64,000 bases of DNA from Candidatus Paceibacterota bacterium (GCA_035452965.1 DAOTCE010000016.1:48067-112066); one strand, 5' to 3'; counted from the stretch's first letter, positions 1 through 9,488 are shown. Numbers and translations: made by a program. The notes: generated from the sequence alone by a model not told the origin.

Positions 1-427
1 CTCCCTCGGTGTCAGGGTTGTTGTCTAACCCGACGAACGCCCTGAACTCTTTCGCGTCCGGCGGCAGGCGCAGAAGCAACTCGCTGTTGGCGTGAGTGCC
101 CAGCCCGTGCTTGAACTTGCGCTTCCCAATCTGGATCGGCGTCTCGATGCACGACTGGCCGAACCGCAAACTGCCGTGGTCCTGATGGCGAACCGTGACG
201 CGCACTGCCGGCGCGCGCCCTGGCGGCAATCGCCCCGTGAAGACCTGGCTGACCCAATCCTGCATTTCCTGGATTTCCACGGGATTGGCCATGAGAGCAT
301 CCGCCGGCGCATCTGCCGGAATGTCGGAGGCGCCGAGCCCCAACACGGCCTGCGCGGCAAGCAAGAGCACCAACAGCGAAGACGCGAGCGCGCGGCCGCT
401 GTATGTGGGAATCGCGCACCTGAACAT
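1..427 (-). CDS. Secreted NPCBM-domain protein (3' end missing)
   Basis: The frame enters from the left edge, so only the N-terminal 142 residues are present. An ATG at 427 opens a signal peptide (hydrophobic run SSLLVLLLAAQAVLG). After about 90 residues comes a block typical of the NPCBM / GH98-type carbohydrate-binding module: a KFKHGLGTHANSELL-like stretch followed by FRAFVGLDNNP. Such modules bind sugars in secreted glycosidases and sulfatases; the catalytic partner, if any, lies outside the window. It follows the 555-2708 gene on the same strand after 127 bases and may share its transcript. Other open frames over this stretch do not give a family-like protein. The domain call is by motif memory only. 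Confidence 0.75.
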   Translation of the reverse strand, partial: MFRCAIPTYSGRALASSLLVLLLAAQAVLGLGASDIPADAPADALMANPVEIQEMQDWVSQVFTGRLPPGRAPAVRVTVRHQDHGSLRFGQSCIETPIQIGKRKFKHGLGTHANSELLLRLPPDAKEFRAFVGLDNNPDTEG

Positions 428-554
428 GCGACGAGAGTACCTGATCCCGGAGAGCAGAGCAAGCGCGGTGCGACCGGCGGCTGCGCTGTCCTCGGTCTTC
501 TCCTGCCCTTGCACCACCTGCACCCCGCAGCGGCGGTCTCCCACCCTGTCGCAG

Positions 555-2708
555 CTAAGGAGAGTCGGGCAGCATCTGAGCCTTGAGCCGCTCGAAGTGG
601 TCGCGCACACGGGTCTTGGCCGTGAACTCCCAGACGGTGGTGTGCTGTTCGCGCAAGGCCAGCAAAGCGGCAGACCAGGCCTGGGCCCAGCCGCTTTCGA
701 TGGACCAGGCGCCCCAGCCGACGTCCGCCGAACTCGCCCAGGCTTCCCAGCGACGGTCGTCGAAAGCGCGAAACCAGGTGCCGTTCAGGTAGGGGAACTT
801 TCGCGAGCGAGTCTGGATGCGGCAGAGATACTCAGCCAGCCGGTTTTCAGCGTCCTTGAACCTATGGTCGCCAGTCGCACCGACGGCCTCATGCAGGCCG
901 AGCAGGGCGAAGCCGCTGGTGTAAAGCTGGTCGCTGACGGGGTCGCCATTCTGCTGCAACAACGGGGTCTCGCCGGTGCCGTAATCTTCGTTGCGCTGGG
1001 GCGTTTGGTAGTGGCCGCCATGGACACGACCCAGGCGTTCGTGGATTGCCCCGGAAGGTTGCTGGCAGGCGAGGAGATCGCCCGCGACACGGTCCAGCCA
1101 TTGGCGGTGCTCGGGAGTATCTTCCACGCGGACGAGCCAGGCGAGGCAAAGGAGCATGTGGGCGCGTTCGAGGTTGTCAGACCAGCGCCACTGGTCGGGA
1201 TAGGCTTTCATGGTCATGGCGATGGCTGTGCGCGACCGATCCAGGAACGGCCGGAACCCGGTGTGCTGGTAAGCCCATAGATAGCACGCCCAGAGATACG
1301 ATTCGAAGTGCGGCGCGTAGCTGATGGGCTCGCCCTCGTAATAGGGCCTCCAGCCGTTCTTCTCCAGGGCCGGCAGGTCGATGCGGTCAGTGCGGAAACC
1401 GAGCTTGCCGGTGGTGCGCAGGTTGGCCAGCAGAGCGCGCATGAGACGCTCGTCCCAGCGGGTGCTCTTCATGGCGGCGGCGGCGACGGCCGTGGCCAGC
1501 ATGGAGCGGGCGTTGTCATCGCCGTAATTGGCCACGAGCCAGGCGGGCGCAATGTCGCCCCACCCAATGAGGCCGAAAGCGCCGTGCTTCGGGTCGTCGC
1601 GCGGGCCCCGGCACATGCCGGAGGTGAAATAGACGAAGTCGAGTAGGTTGCTGGCGATCAGGGCGCTGGATTTGCGACGGTTGAGCTGGTTGTCCAGTGC
1701 GAAGACCATAGCAGATTCGAGATTGCAGTCGGCTCGCAGCGGGAGGCGGCGAAGCTGGTTGCCGTCGAAGAGGATTCCCGAGGCGTAACCTTCCAAAATG
1801 CCGAGCGAGCCATCGCCTTCGGGCGCGTCGGGCCCGGCAGGCTCGGCCGTTTCGGCATTGGCGGCCAGGGCCTCGTAGAGTCGCGACTTCTCTGACGGAT
1901 GAACCAGCAAGTGCGAGCTGGCGAACCACGCGGCGGACTGCTCAAACGCCTGGCGCTGGAAACGGCGGGGCAGCTTGGCGGTGGCGCTGAAAGCGGGTCC
2001 CACGACTGGCGTCGCCTTCAACGGGTGGGCGTGCTGCGGATCGAGGGTGGCGAGTATCTTCTCCCACACAAGCAGCCAATCACCGGCGGGGGCATAGCGT
2101 CCGGTGACAAAGCTGCTCAGCCTGGTCGTCGCAACCATTAGCTTGCGCTCCGGCACCTCAAAGAGAATCGGAAAGGCGTCCTTGTCCGGGATACCGTAAA
2201 TGGCCGTGTCATAGCCCGCCACCCTTGCCACGACCAGCACGGCGGGCGGCGCGTTGCTGACCGGCACGAAATGGCAGTCGTGCGCGGCAAGTATGCGGAG
2301 GCGGGGAAGCGCGGGCGCCAATCCATCAGAGGACACGACGATGCGCTCCCAAGTGGTGGAGCGGGGCGGCGCAATGTCGAGGCCGGGAACGGCGGCGGGG
2401 TATTCAATGAACAGGCGAAGGTCCTTTTGCCGCGCCAAGTCTAAGCCAGCCGGGCTGAGTGTTGTCCGGGACGCGGGGTAATTATCCGCCAGCAGCAATA
2501 CGCCGGAGCCGGGCGGAGCCGCTTCTACTGCGGCGAGTGGCGTCGCGAAGCGCGGATAGCGGGCCTTGCCCAAGGAGGCGTAGAGGTCGTTCTGTGCGGT
2601 ACAGCAAAACGTCAAGGCCGCGGTGCCGGGCCTTGCCGCTGACGCAGGAGTGACCGCCACAAGCAGCGTACCACCCAAAAGTGCGAGCAGAAACGGGGGT
2701 AGGTTCAT
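555..2708 (-). CDS. Secreted six-hairpin-glycosidase-like protein
   Basis: A 717-residue protein. The frame is open upstream to 3023, but the ATG at 2708 begins a clear signal peptide (MNLPPFLLALLGGTLLVAV...ASA), so that start is used. The N-terminal 300 residues look like a beta-rich accessory region. The C-terminal half (about residue 330 on) is alpha-helical with repeated aromatic/Gly patterns (WGDIAPAW, YAPHFESYLWACYLWAYQ, DQLYTSGFALLGLHEA, SADVGWGAWSIESGW), as in alpha/alpha-toroid glycoside hydrolases. I cannot assign a GH family or substrate. The next gene downstream encodes a carbohydrate-binding module, which supports a role in polysaccharide use at the cell surface or outside the cell. 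Confidence 0.7.
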   Translation of the reverse strand: MNLPPFLLALLGGTLLVAVTPASAARPGTAALTFCCTAQNDLYASLGKARYPRFATPLAAVEAAPPGSGVLLLADNYPASRTTLSPAGLDLARQKDLRLFIEYPAAVPGLDIAPPRSTTWERIVVSSDGLAPALPRLRILAAHDCHFVPVSNAPPAVLVVARVAGYDTAIYGIPDKDAFPILFEVPERKLMVATTRLSSFVTGRYAPAGDWLLVWEKILATLDPQHAHPLKATPVVGPAFSATAKLPRRFQRQAFEQSAAWFASSHLLVHPSEKSRLYEALAANAETAEPAGPDAPEGDGSLGILEGYASGILFDGNQLRRLPLRADCNLESAMVFALDNQLNRRKSSALIASNLLDFVYFTSGMCRGPRDDPKHGAFGLIGWGDIAPAWLVANYGDDNARSMLATAVAAAAMKSTRWDERLMRALLANLRTTGKLGFRTDRIDLPALEKNGWRPYYEGEPISYAPHFESYLWACYLWAYQHTGFRPFLDRSRTAIAMTMKAYPDQWRWSDNLERAHMLLCLAWLVRVEDTPEHRQWLDRVAGDLLACQQPSGAIHERLGRVHGGHYQTPQRNEDYGTGETPLLQQNGDPVSDQLYTSGFALLGLHEAVGATGDHRFKDAENRLAEYLCRIQTRSRKFPYLNGTWFRAFDDRRWEAWASSADVGWGAWSIESGWAQAWSAALLALREQHTTVWEFTAKTRVRDHFERLKAQMLPDSP

Positions 2709-3365
2709 TTGGAGTGTAGGATTGGGCGATGATCGGCCAATTGCATTGGATAAGGATGATTGAAGAGTCAGCCCGAGGCAAGCCAGCCTCGGGCTTGGCC
2801 GCCGTTGGCCAAGTAGCGCACTCCACTGATGCAGTCCCGTATCCCTGAACCCGGTAGTCACCCCACTGAAAACCGGCGTTGTGTCCATTTTTGAGACAGT
2901 GATAGTTCCCGAGCGTAGTCTTCCCGGCCAGAAATGCCAGTGTGACAACGCTGTGACACCCGTGATACCCCTGTGTGTATCCCATGGGGATCGCTCCCCA
3001 TGGGATACACACCGTAGTCCCACTGGATTGGCGCCGTCCCATCACCGGAGCTGGTTTGGGAATCACGCAGTCAGGGGGGCGACCATCCCAGCTGTGCCGA
3101 GCATGGCAATTTCATTGCGGCTTTGCGCTACCAAAGCTATTCCCTGCCAAAGCAGCCGGTTGCCTGCAAAGTGAAATCTCGTATATCCGCTTGCGCCTGC
3201 CCGTCTCTTCTCGTGTCTTCATCCAGCAACCCACCGCCAAGCACTGCCGATCCACCAGCCCCGGCAGCGCCTCCGGAAGCCCTTGCTTCCTTGTATCGCT
3301 TCACCGCCACCCCTTTTGCCAACTCGCAGCTTGAATCCTGCAGGGCTAAACCTGAGACTCCGAGC
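2709..3365. other. Long non-coding gap with hairpins between divergent genes
   Basis: About 650 bases with no convincing gene separate the divergent 555-2708 gene and tyrA. It holds a 9-bp hairpin (2770-2778 with 2787-2795) close to the start of the minus-strand gene and a perfect 18-bp inverted repeat (2973-3012). The tyrA frame stays open up to 3123, but that extra stretch is Ser/Pro/Ala-rich and unlike the family, so it is treated as upstream sequence. Confidence 0.5.
2973..3012. repeat. Perfect 18-bp inverted repeat with 4-nt loop
   Basis: The left arm GTGTGTATCCCATGGGGA (2973-2990) is exactly complementary to the right arm TCCCCATGGGATACACAC (2995-3012), with loop TCGC. No T-run follows on either strand, so a classical terminator is unlikely. 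It lies in the spacer between divergent genes, where an operator or a structured leader element is possible. Confidence 0.85.
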
Positions 3366-4250
3366 GTGCGCTGGAAGAAGATCACATTGATCGGCGTGGG
3401 CCTGCTGGGCGGTTCGCTTGGGATGGCCCTGCGGCGACGCCGGCTTGCGGCATCGGTGGTGGGGTTTGTCCGGCGCGCAGCCAGTGTGGTCGAGTGCGAA
3501 ACTCTCCGGGCGGTGGATCGGGCTACTTTAGATTTGGCCGAAGCGGTGCGAGGAGCAGAACTGGTTGTCCTGTGCACACCCCTGGCCCAAATGCGGCCGC
3601 TGGCGGAACAGATGCTGCCGGCGCTCAAGCCGGGGGCCATCGTGACCGACGTAGGGAGCGTCAAGGCCAGCGTCGCGCGGGACCTGGAAGCGCTCCTGGC
3701 GAAAGCGGGGGCACACTTTGTAGGCAGCCACCCGATGGCCGGTGCCGAAAAGATGGGCGTCGTGGCGGCGCGGGCAGATTTGCTTGCCAACGCCGTGTGC
3801 GTCGTTACCCCCACACGGAAGTCGAGCTCGGCTGCAGTGCAGAAGGTGGAGCAGTTCTGGAAGGCGGTCGGCTGCCGCATACTTCGGCTCACGCCAGAGA
3901 CGCACGATGAGCTGGTGAGCCGCTCCAGCCACCTGCCACATGTAGTGGCCGCCCAGCTAGCGAACCTGATTCTCAGCCCGAACCGCCCGAAAGAACAGGC
4001 AACGCTCTGCGCCAACGGCTTTCGGGATACGACGCGTATTGCAGTCAGTTCCCCGGAAATGTGGCGAGACATCACCCTGGCCAACCGGAAGAACCTGCTG
4101 CGGGCATTGGCGGTCTTCACCACGGGCTTGCAGCAGTTCAAGCGCGCACTGAAGGCCGGGGATGGGCGGGCTGTGTCGAGGTTCTTCGAACAGGCCAGGC
4201 AAAAGCGCGAGGAGTGGGCGGCACACGCCGGCTCGCGCTCGCCGGAGTGA
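3366..4250 (+). CDS. tyrA: Prephenate dehydrogenase
   Basis: A 294-residue NAD(P)-dependent enzyme of tyrosine synthesis. An N-terminal Rossmann motif GVGLLGGSLG directly follows the chosen GTG start (VRWKKITLIGVG). Then come DVGSVKASV, the GSHPMAGAEKMG block and the SRSSHLPHVVAAQL helix, all typical of TyrA. An earlier start at 3123 would add 81 low-complexity residues with no family match, so GTG 3366 is preferred; its ribosome binding site is weak. It leads a same-strand run with aroA 26 bases later, then cmk and plsC, so aromatic amino acid synthesis genes are probably co-transcribed. No ACT domain is visible, so feedback control through such a domain is not expected. Confidence 0.9.
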   Translation: MRWKKITLIGVGLLGGSLGMALRRRRLAASVVGFVRRAASVVECETLRAVDRATLDLAEAVRGAELVVLCTPLAQMRPLAEQMLPALKPGAIVTDVGSVKASVARDLEALLAKAGAHFVGSHPMAGAEKMGVVAARADLLANAVCVVTPTRKSSSAAVQKVEQFWKAVGCRILRLTPETHDELVSRSSHLPHVVAAQLANLILSPNRPKEQATLCANGFRDTTRIAVSSPEMWRDITLANRKNLLRALAVFTTGLQQFKRALKAGDGRAVSRFFEQARQKREEWAAHAGSRSPE

Positions 4251-4276
4251 AAGCCGTGCAACTTCCGGTCTAGACT

Positions 4277-5563
4277 ATGGCGTTGCCCGACCTCGTTGAA
4301 ATCGTTCCGCTCGACAAGCCGGTGCAGGCCGAGATCACGGTGCCGGGGTCAAAGAGCATTACAAACCGCGCACTGATCCTGGCGGCGTTGAGCGAGGGCG
4401 AAACGACCTTGCATGGCGCGCTGTGGAGCGAGGACACGCAGGTAATGACCGAGTGCCTGCAGGAACTGGGGTTCATGGTGAACGTCGAGAACGATCCGCA
4501 TGAGCCGTGCAATCGCACCATCACCGTTTACGGCAAAGGCGGCCAGGTGCCCCGCGGCGGCACCGCGACGCAGCCATTGGAGCTCTTCGTCGGCAATGCC
4601 GGCACGGCGGCTCGGTTTCTGACGGCGCTGGTTTGCCTGGGTGACGGCGTCTATCGGCTGACTGGCGTGCCGCGCATGCACGAGCGCCCCCAAGCCGCGC
4701 TGTTCCAGGCGTTGCGCGAGCTGGGCTACCGGATCGAGTCGGCCAACGGCAAGCTCCCGGCACTGGTCCACGGCCGCGGCCCGCATGCAGCAAGGAGCCA
4801 GGTGAGCATTGCTGAAAGCTCACAGTTCGCCTCAGCGCTCCTGCTTTGTTCGGACGCTGGCAGGTGGCAGGTCGAGGTGTCGGAAGAGAACGCCGAGGAG
4901 TCACCCTACGTCGCCATGACGCGGAATTTGATTGCGGGATTTCCTCGAAGCGGAGGCCGGTTTCAGATTGAACCGGATGCATCGAGCGCCAGTTACTTCC
5001 TGGCCGCGGGCTCCCTTCTATCCCTCAGCGAGCCTGCCTTAGCGTCGGTGGTAAATGTCCATGCCGGGCCAGTTACAGACTGGCAGGTGGACTCCAAATT
5101 CCGGCGCTTTCTGCCTCTGCCGGCCAGCATCTCGCGCCTCACCGACCTGGGCGACAGCATAATGACGGCGGTGATCCTGGCGCCGTTTTCGCAACGGACC
5201 GTCCAGTTCACCGATCTTGGCCGCTTGCGTGCCCAGGAGTGCGAACGCGTCGCGGCTCTCCGCACCGAGTTGACGAGGTGCGGCGGAACGGTGATCGAAG
5301 AAGGAGACACGCTGACAGTTCATCCCTCCCGGCTTCACGGCGCGGAGATTGAAACCTACCACGATCACCGCATGGCCATGTGCTTTGCGATTCTGGGATT
5401 GAAAGTTGCCGGAATAAAACTCAAGAATTCCGTGTGCGTGAAGAAGACGTTCCCGAATTTCCTCCAGAAGCTGGCCGCCCCCCCGCCCGGCGGACTGGGA
5501 GCGAAGCTGCTAGAGGCAAAGGGCGGACGTATCCTCAGCGAAGCTGAACTGTTTGCTGAATGA
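4277..5563 (+). CDS. aroA: 3-phosphoshikimate 1-carboxyvinyltransferase (EPSP synthase)
   Basis: A 428-residue enzyme joining shikimate-3-phosphate and phosphoenolpyruvate in the shikimate pathway. Visible signatures are PGSKSITNRALILAAL near the N-terminus, GNAGTAARFLTAL around residue 110, SSQFASALLL, EPDASSASYFLAA, and the C-terminal DHRMAMCFAILGL. Length is normal for the family. It starts 26 bases after tyrA and ends 25 bases before cmk. There is no obvious strong ribosome binding site before ATG 4277. Confidence 0.95.
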   Translation: MALPDLVEIVPLDKPVQAEITVPGSKSITNRALILAALSEGETTLHGALWSEDTQVMTECLQELGFMVNVENDPHEPCNRTITVYGKGGQVPRGGTATQPLELFVGNAGTAARFLTALVCLGDGVYRLTGVPRMHERPQAALFQALRELGYRIESANGKLPALVHGRGPHAARSQVSIAESSQFASALLLCSDAGRWQVEVSEENAEESPYVAMTRNLIAGFPRSGGRFQIEPDASSASYFLAAGSLLSLSEPALASVVNVHAGPVTDWQVDSKFRRFLPLPASISRLTDLGDSIMTAVILAPFSQRTVQFTDLGRLRAQECERVAALRTELTRCGGTVIEEGDTLTVHPSRLHGAEIETYHDHRMAMCFAILGLKVAGIKLKNSVCVKKTFPNFLQKLAAPPPGGLGAKLLEAKGGRILSEAELFAE

Positions 5564-5588
5564 ATCCACTACACCCGTTAGGAAACCG

Positions 5589-6269
5589 ATGTTGCAGCCC
5601 AATCGAAGGCCACCGATCGTAATCGCCATTGACGGCACGAGCGCCAGCGGCAAGAGCACCAACTCCAAGCTGGTGGCCAAGGCGCTGGGCTTCGTGCATG
5701 TGGATACCGGCGCCATGTATCGGACGCTGGCGTGGTATTGCCTGCAGCAGCGGATTGACGTGCAGAACGCCAAGGCCGTGGCGGCTGCCTGCCGCCGCTG
5801 GAAGACGGCGCTCAAATGCAGCGACGGCCACGCCTACTTGGTGGTGGACGGCTATTACCCCGCCCAGGAGATTCGGACCGCCGAGGTCAGCGGAGCGGTG
5901 TCACACGTGGCCACCGTGCCCAAAGTGCGCGACTGGATGAAAAGGAAGCAACGCGAGTGCATCCAGTTCGGCAATTTGGTTATGGAAGGTCGGGACATCG
6001 GCACCAATGTATTCCCGGAAACCGATTTCAAATATTACCTGGATGCGAAGCTGGAAGAACGCTCCCGCCGCCGGGCCGCCGACGGCATCCAGGAAAATCT
6101 CGCGGCTCGCGACCAGCGGGACAGTCAGCGCGCCGCGGCTCCCCTCATGATCGCGCTGGGGGCCAGGGTCATCAACAACTCGCAAATGACCTCGGAGCAA
6201 ACCAGCGGGACAATCCTGGCGGATATCCGAAAGCGGCTGGCGGATGCGGAGAAGGCTCGAGGCAGATGA
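5589..6269 (+). CDS. cmk: Cytidylate kinase
   Basis: A 226-residue kinase that phosphorylates CMP/dCMP. The P-loop GTSASGKSTNSK lies near the N-terminus, followed by HVDTGAMYRTLAW and VMEGRDIGTNVFPETDFKYYLDA, all characteristic of Cmk. The frame is open from a TTG at 5553 that overlaps aroA, but ATG 5589 has AGGA five bases upstream and gives the usual family length, so it is chosen. It sits between aroA and plsC in an apparent operon; the aroA-cmk neighbourhood is common in bacteria. Confidence 0.92.
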   Translation: MLQPNRRPPIVIAIDGTSASGKSTNSKLVAKALGFVHVDTGAMYRTLAWYCLQQRIDVQNAKAVAAACRRWKTALKCSDGHAYLVVDGYYPAQEIRTAEVSGAVSHVATVPKVRDWMKRKQRECIQFGNLVMEGRDIGTNVFPETDFKYYLDAKLEERSRRRAADGIQENLAARDQRDSQRAAAPLMIALGARVINNSQMTSEQTSGTILADIRKRLADAEKARGR

Positions 6270-6275
6270 GCCGCC

Positions 6276-6929
6276 ATGAACTTTTGGTATTTCCTCGGTT
6301 GGTGCGGCTATCGGCTGCTCTACAAGTTCTACTTCCGCTGGCGGGTGTATAACGCCGAGCGGGTCCCGCTGGAAGGCGGGGTGATCCTGGCCTCCAACCA
6401 CGCCAGTTACCTCGATCCGCCCCTGGTGGGTGCCGGCTTGCGGCGTGGCATCAACTACCTCGCCCGGGAGAACCTCTTCCGGTTCCCGATAATGGGCTGG
6501 GTCCTCCGCCAATGGCAGGTCGTGCCCGTGGACCGGGATGGCGGCGGAGCGGCGGGGCTCAGGGCGATTCTGGACCGGTTGCTGGCTGGCGGAGCCATTA
6601 TTCTCTTCCCCGAAGGCACACGGACGCGAGATGGCAAGCTGCAACCAGCCCGATCGGGCATTGGGCTAACAGTTATCAAGTCCACGGCGCCGGTAGTGCC
6701 AGTGCGCGTCTTCGGCACCTACGCCGCGTATGGGCGGCACCTGCTCTTCCCTCGCCCTCGCCGGGTGGCAGTGAAGTATGGCCAGCCATTGGACTTCGAA
6801 CAACTGCGAGCCGAGGCAAAGACCTGCTCGAAACCGCGCCTTAAGGAGATTTACCAACAGGTCGCCGACGAGATCATGGCGGCGATCGCCAAACTCGAAC
6901 CGCACGCAGACAAGGCCCGCTTCCCGTAA
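6276..6929 (+). CDS. plsC: 1-acyl-sn-glycerol-3-phosphate acyltransferase
   Basis: A 217-residue membrane-associated acyltransferase making phosphatidic acid from lysophosphatidate. The catalytic HX4D motif is seen as NHASYLDPP, and the substrate-binding FPEGTRTRDGKL motif lies about 75 residues later. An N-terminal hydrophobic/aromatic segment (WYFLGWCGYRLLYKFYF) likely associates with the inner membrane. The ATG is six bases after the cmk stop, consistent with co-translation. A convergent gene follows at 6953. Confidence 0.9.
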   Translation: MNFWYFLGWCGYRLLYKFYFRWRVYNAERVPLEGGVILASNHASYLDPPLVGAGLRRGINYLARENLFRFPIMGWVLRQWQVVPVDRDGGGAAGLRAILDRLLAGGAIILFPEGTRTRDGKLQPARSGIGLTVIKSTAPVVPVRVFGTYAAYGRHLLFPRPRRVAVKYGQPLDFEQLRAEAKTCSKPRLKEIYQQVADEIMAAIAKLEPHADKARFP

Positions 6930-6952
6930 GGGTCACTCAACAAGCGAGCGGA

Positions 6953-8257
6953 TCAGACTTTCGGCTCCCAACCCGGCCGGTAGGTGCGGCTGGCGAAAGC
7001 AGTGGCCGCCTCATCGCCGACAATCCGCCGCGTCTTAGGGTCAAAGTTGATCGTGTGCCCGGTGCGCCAGGCGATGTTGGCCAGGTGACAAAGCACCGTG
7101 CTCTTCTGGCCCTCCTCGATCTCGGACTTGAGTTCTTTGCCTTCCCGGATGCCATCCAGGAAGTTGGCGAAATGGACGGAGTCAAAGTCAAACAAGCCGT
7201 CGCGCTTGCTCTTGATTTCGCGGAGCACCTTGTTGTTCAGGTCGTAAATGGTGGTGTTGTTCCCAGCCATCGCCAGGCAACCCTTTTCGCCGTAGAAATT
7301 GACGCCAACGCTGGCGCCTTCAAATCCGCGCGGGGCGCAGCTCTGGCAGTCCCAGGCAATGCCCTTGTCCCCATAGTCGAACGTGGCGCCCATCGTATCC
7401 GGGGTTTCCCAATCGTCCTGGTAGAAATACCGGTTTCCGCCGCAGGTAATCCGACTCGGGAGATCGACTTGCAGGCCCCAGCGAGCCAGGTCAAGCATGT
7501 GGACACCGTTGTTGCCACTTTCGCCCGTGCCCCAGTTCCAAAACCAGTGCCAGTTGTAATGGATGATGTTGTCCTGAAAAGGCCGCTCAGGCGCGGGCCC
7601 TTGCCACAAGCCGTAATCAAGCCATTCGGGAACCGGCGCCGGCTTGCCACGGCCAATCGAGGTGCGGCGATTGGCGTACCAGCCGCGGGCGAAGGAGACC
7701 TTCCCCAACTCGCCCGCATGGAGCGCCTGGATAGACTCGATTACCCAGGGCCAACTGCGCCGCTGGTTGCCCATCTGCACGACGCGCTTATACTTGCGCG
7801 CGGCGGCCACCATAAGCTCGCTTTCGCGCAAGTTGTGGCTGCCGGGCTTCTCGATATAGACATGCTTGCCCGCCGCGCAGGCAAGGATAGTGGCCGGCGC
7901 GTGCCAATGCTCGGGCATGGCGATGGATACTGCGTCAAGGTCGGCCTTTTCCAGGATGGTGCGGAAGTCTTTGACGCCCTGGGGTCGCCGCTGCTGCTTC
8001 TTGGCGACGGCAGCAATGCCTTTCTCGACGGCGCGGCTGTCCACGTCGCAGATGTAGCCAATCTCGGCATTGGGCAGCGCCAGGTAGCCCGAGATATGAG
8101 CCATGCCGCGGCCGTTGCAGCCGATGATGGCGACAACGACCTTCTCGTTCGGGCTCCTGGCCCCCCGCAGCGAGGCGGCGCCGCCCAGGACACCCAATCC
8201 CGCAGCGAGCGCGGATGTTTGCTTAAGAAAGTTCCGGCGATTAATTGAGTCAGTCAT
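6953..8257 (-). CDS. Tat-exported Gfo/Idh/MocA-family oxidoreductase
   Basis: A 434-residue protein. The start at 8257 gives a twin-arginine leader (INRRNFLKQTSALAAGLGVLGGAASL), followed by a Rossmann nucleotide-binding region VVVAIIGCNGRGMAHISGY and the family motif EKPGSHNLRESELMVAAA. The C-terminal half has the usual alpha/beta substrate domain with WHWFWNWGTGESGNNGVHMLDLARWGL. Family members oxidise or rearrange sugars and related polyols with NAD(P). The export signal is seen often in Verrucomicrobiota/Planctomycetes paralogues. Substrate unknown. The frame continues upstream to 8629, but that part lacks any domain signal. Confidence 0.88.
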   Translation of the reverse strand: MTDSINRRNFLKQTSALAAGLGVLGGAASLRGARSPNEKVVVAIIGCNGRGMAHISGYLALPNAEIGYICDVDSRAVEKGIAAVAKKQQRRPQGVKDFRTILEKADLDAVSIAMPEHWHAPATILACAAGKHVYIEKPGSHNLRESELMVAAARKYKRVVQMGNQRRSWPWVIESIQALHAGELGKVSFARGWYANRRTSIGRGKPAPVPEWLDYGLWQGPAPERPFQDNIIHYNWHWFWNWGTGESGNNGVHMLDLARWGLQVDLPSRITCGGNRYFYQDDWETPDTMGATFDYGDKGIAWDCQSCAPRGFEGASVGVNFYGEKGCLAMAGNNTTIYDLNNKVLREIKSKRDGLFDFDSVHFANFLDGIREGKELKSEIEEGQKSTVLCHLANIAWRTGHTINFDPKTRRIVGDEAATAFASRTYRPGWEPKV

Positions 8258-8321
8258 GGCGCCATGAAATGGTCTTGCGGGGATTCTGGCAAGCAAACTC
8301 GGCACTGCCAAGTGAGAGGCT

Positions 8322-8654
8322 TCAGATGCCGAGATTCGAAAGCGTGCCGCTAATGGAGTTGACGATTTGGACGAGCCGGGGGTGAGATTCTTCGAGTTCC
8401 CTGACCGCCGAGCCCAACCCCTGGAGCGAGAGTTTGAGCGACTCCGGATTCTGTTTCGCGCGAGTGGCCTCGTGGGCGGAAACATCCGTGAACCTGGCAA
8501 TGCTTTGGGCCTGCTCCTCGTGTGTCTTGGACAACTCGGCAACCTCCGACTTGAGTGTGCCAAGCAATTCCAATAACTCCTGCCGACGCTCCTCCTTGAC
8601 GGCCTCGACGCTCCGGATTCTCTCTTCAATCTTGCCTATGGTGTTCTCGATCAT
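8322..8654 (-). CDS. Small DUF4404-like coiled-coil protein
   Basis: A 110-residue charged, helical protein (IGKIEERIRSVEAVKEERRQ...). The C-terminal block EESHPRLVQIVNSISG...LSNLGI matches the end of the DUF4404 family as I remember it. The frame opens at 8714, but the first 20 residues look like untranslated sequence and ATG 8654 starts the helical region, so it is chosen. Function unknown. It lies between tmk and the oxidoreductase on the same strand; nothing in the sequence ties it to either. Confidence 0.7.
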   Translation of the reverse strand: MIENTIGKIEERIRSVEAVKEERRQELLELLGTLKSEVAELSKTHEEQAQSIARFTDVSAHEATRAKQNPESLKLSLQGLGSAVRELEESHPRLVQIVNSISGTLSNLGI

Positions 8655-8821
8655 CGTTATGGCTTCGGCTTCCGGTCTAAAGATACTGTTTGCTGAAAGG
8701 CTGGCAAGCAACACAAACGCGGCGAGATATCACACCACAGGAAGGTGGATCCGGGCAGGAGGGCCACGGCATCCAGCAGTGTTGCTGAACGTCCCCGTGC
8801 AGAGGGGCAAAGCCGGCCGCT

Positions 8822-9487
8822 TCAACGCGTTGTCGGGTCCAGTCGCTTGAGGAGTGGCTGCACCAGCTTCCAAATGGCGGCCTGAGTGGTGGCGACGTCT
8901 CCGGCGGCGTCGAATTGCCGCACGCGTTGCGGCTCGGCCGCGGCGATGGCCTGATACCCCTGAGCCACGCGATCGAAGAATGCCTGATCCGCCTCCTCGA
9001 ACCGGTCGCGCTTGATGGTCAACGGCAAGGTGGGCTGGCGAGCCCGCCGGCGGGCTGCGCTGACTTCGTGCGAAACGACAAAGAGCAGCGTCAACTCCGG
9101 CCGGGTATCGCCCACAGCCACATCAATGATGCTCTTGACCATCTGCAAGTTCAGCTGGCGCCCGTATCCCTGATAGGCGGTGGTAGAATCATAGAAGCGG
9201 TCGCACAGGACAATCTGGCCGGACACAAGGGCGGGGCGGATCACTTCGCGGACCAGTTGAGCACGGCTGGCGTTCATAAGAAGTAGTTCGGCCTCGGGGG
9301 TCATGGCGTGGTTGGCCGGGCTGTGCTTGAGTGTGTGGCGAATCTCCTCCCCGACGGGTGTGCCGCCGGGTTCGCGCAAGGTGCGAACTCCATAGCCCAT
9401 TGACCGCAGGCGCTCCGCCAGCAGCGATATCTGGGTCGTCTTTCCGCTGCCTTCCGTCCCTTCGAAAGTAATGAAAACGCCCTTCAT
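8822..9487 (-). CDS. tmk: Thymidylate kinase
   Basis: A 221-residue kinase making dTDP from dTMP. The P-loop is GTEGSGKTTQ at residues 10-19, the DR motif is CDRFYDSTTAYQGYGR, and the LID region is Arg-rich (ARRRARQPTLPLTIKRDRFE). The start codon lies one base after the cysS stop, so the two genes are almost certainly translated from one message. Length is normal for the family. Confidence 0.93.
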   Translation of the reverse strand: MKGVFITFEGTEGSGKTTQISLLAERLRSMGYGVRTLREPGGTPVGEEIRHTLKHSPANHAMTPEAELLLMNASRAQLVREVIRPALVSGQIVLCDRFYDSTTAYQGYGRQLNLQMVKSIIDVAVGDTRPELTLLFVVSHEVSAARRRARQPTLPLTIKRDRFEEADQAFFDRVAQGYQAIAAAEPQRVRQFDAAGDVATTQAAIWKLVQPLLKRLDPTTR

Positions 9488-9488
9488 G

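Noticed and set aside
3123..3365. N-terminal extension of tyrA
   Set aside because: The 81 codons are Ser/Pro/Ala-rich with no family match; the GTG at 3366 directly precedes the Rossmann motif and gives normal length.
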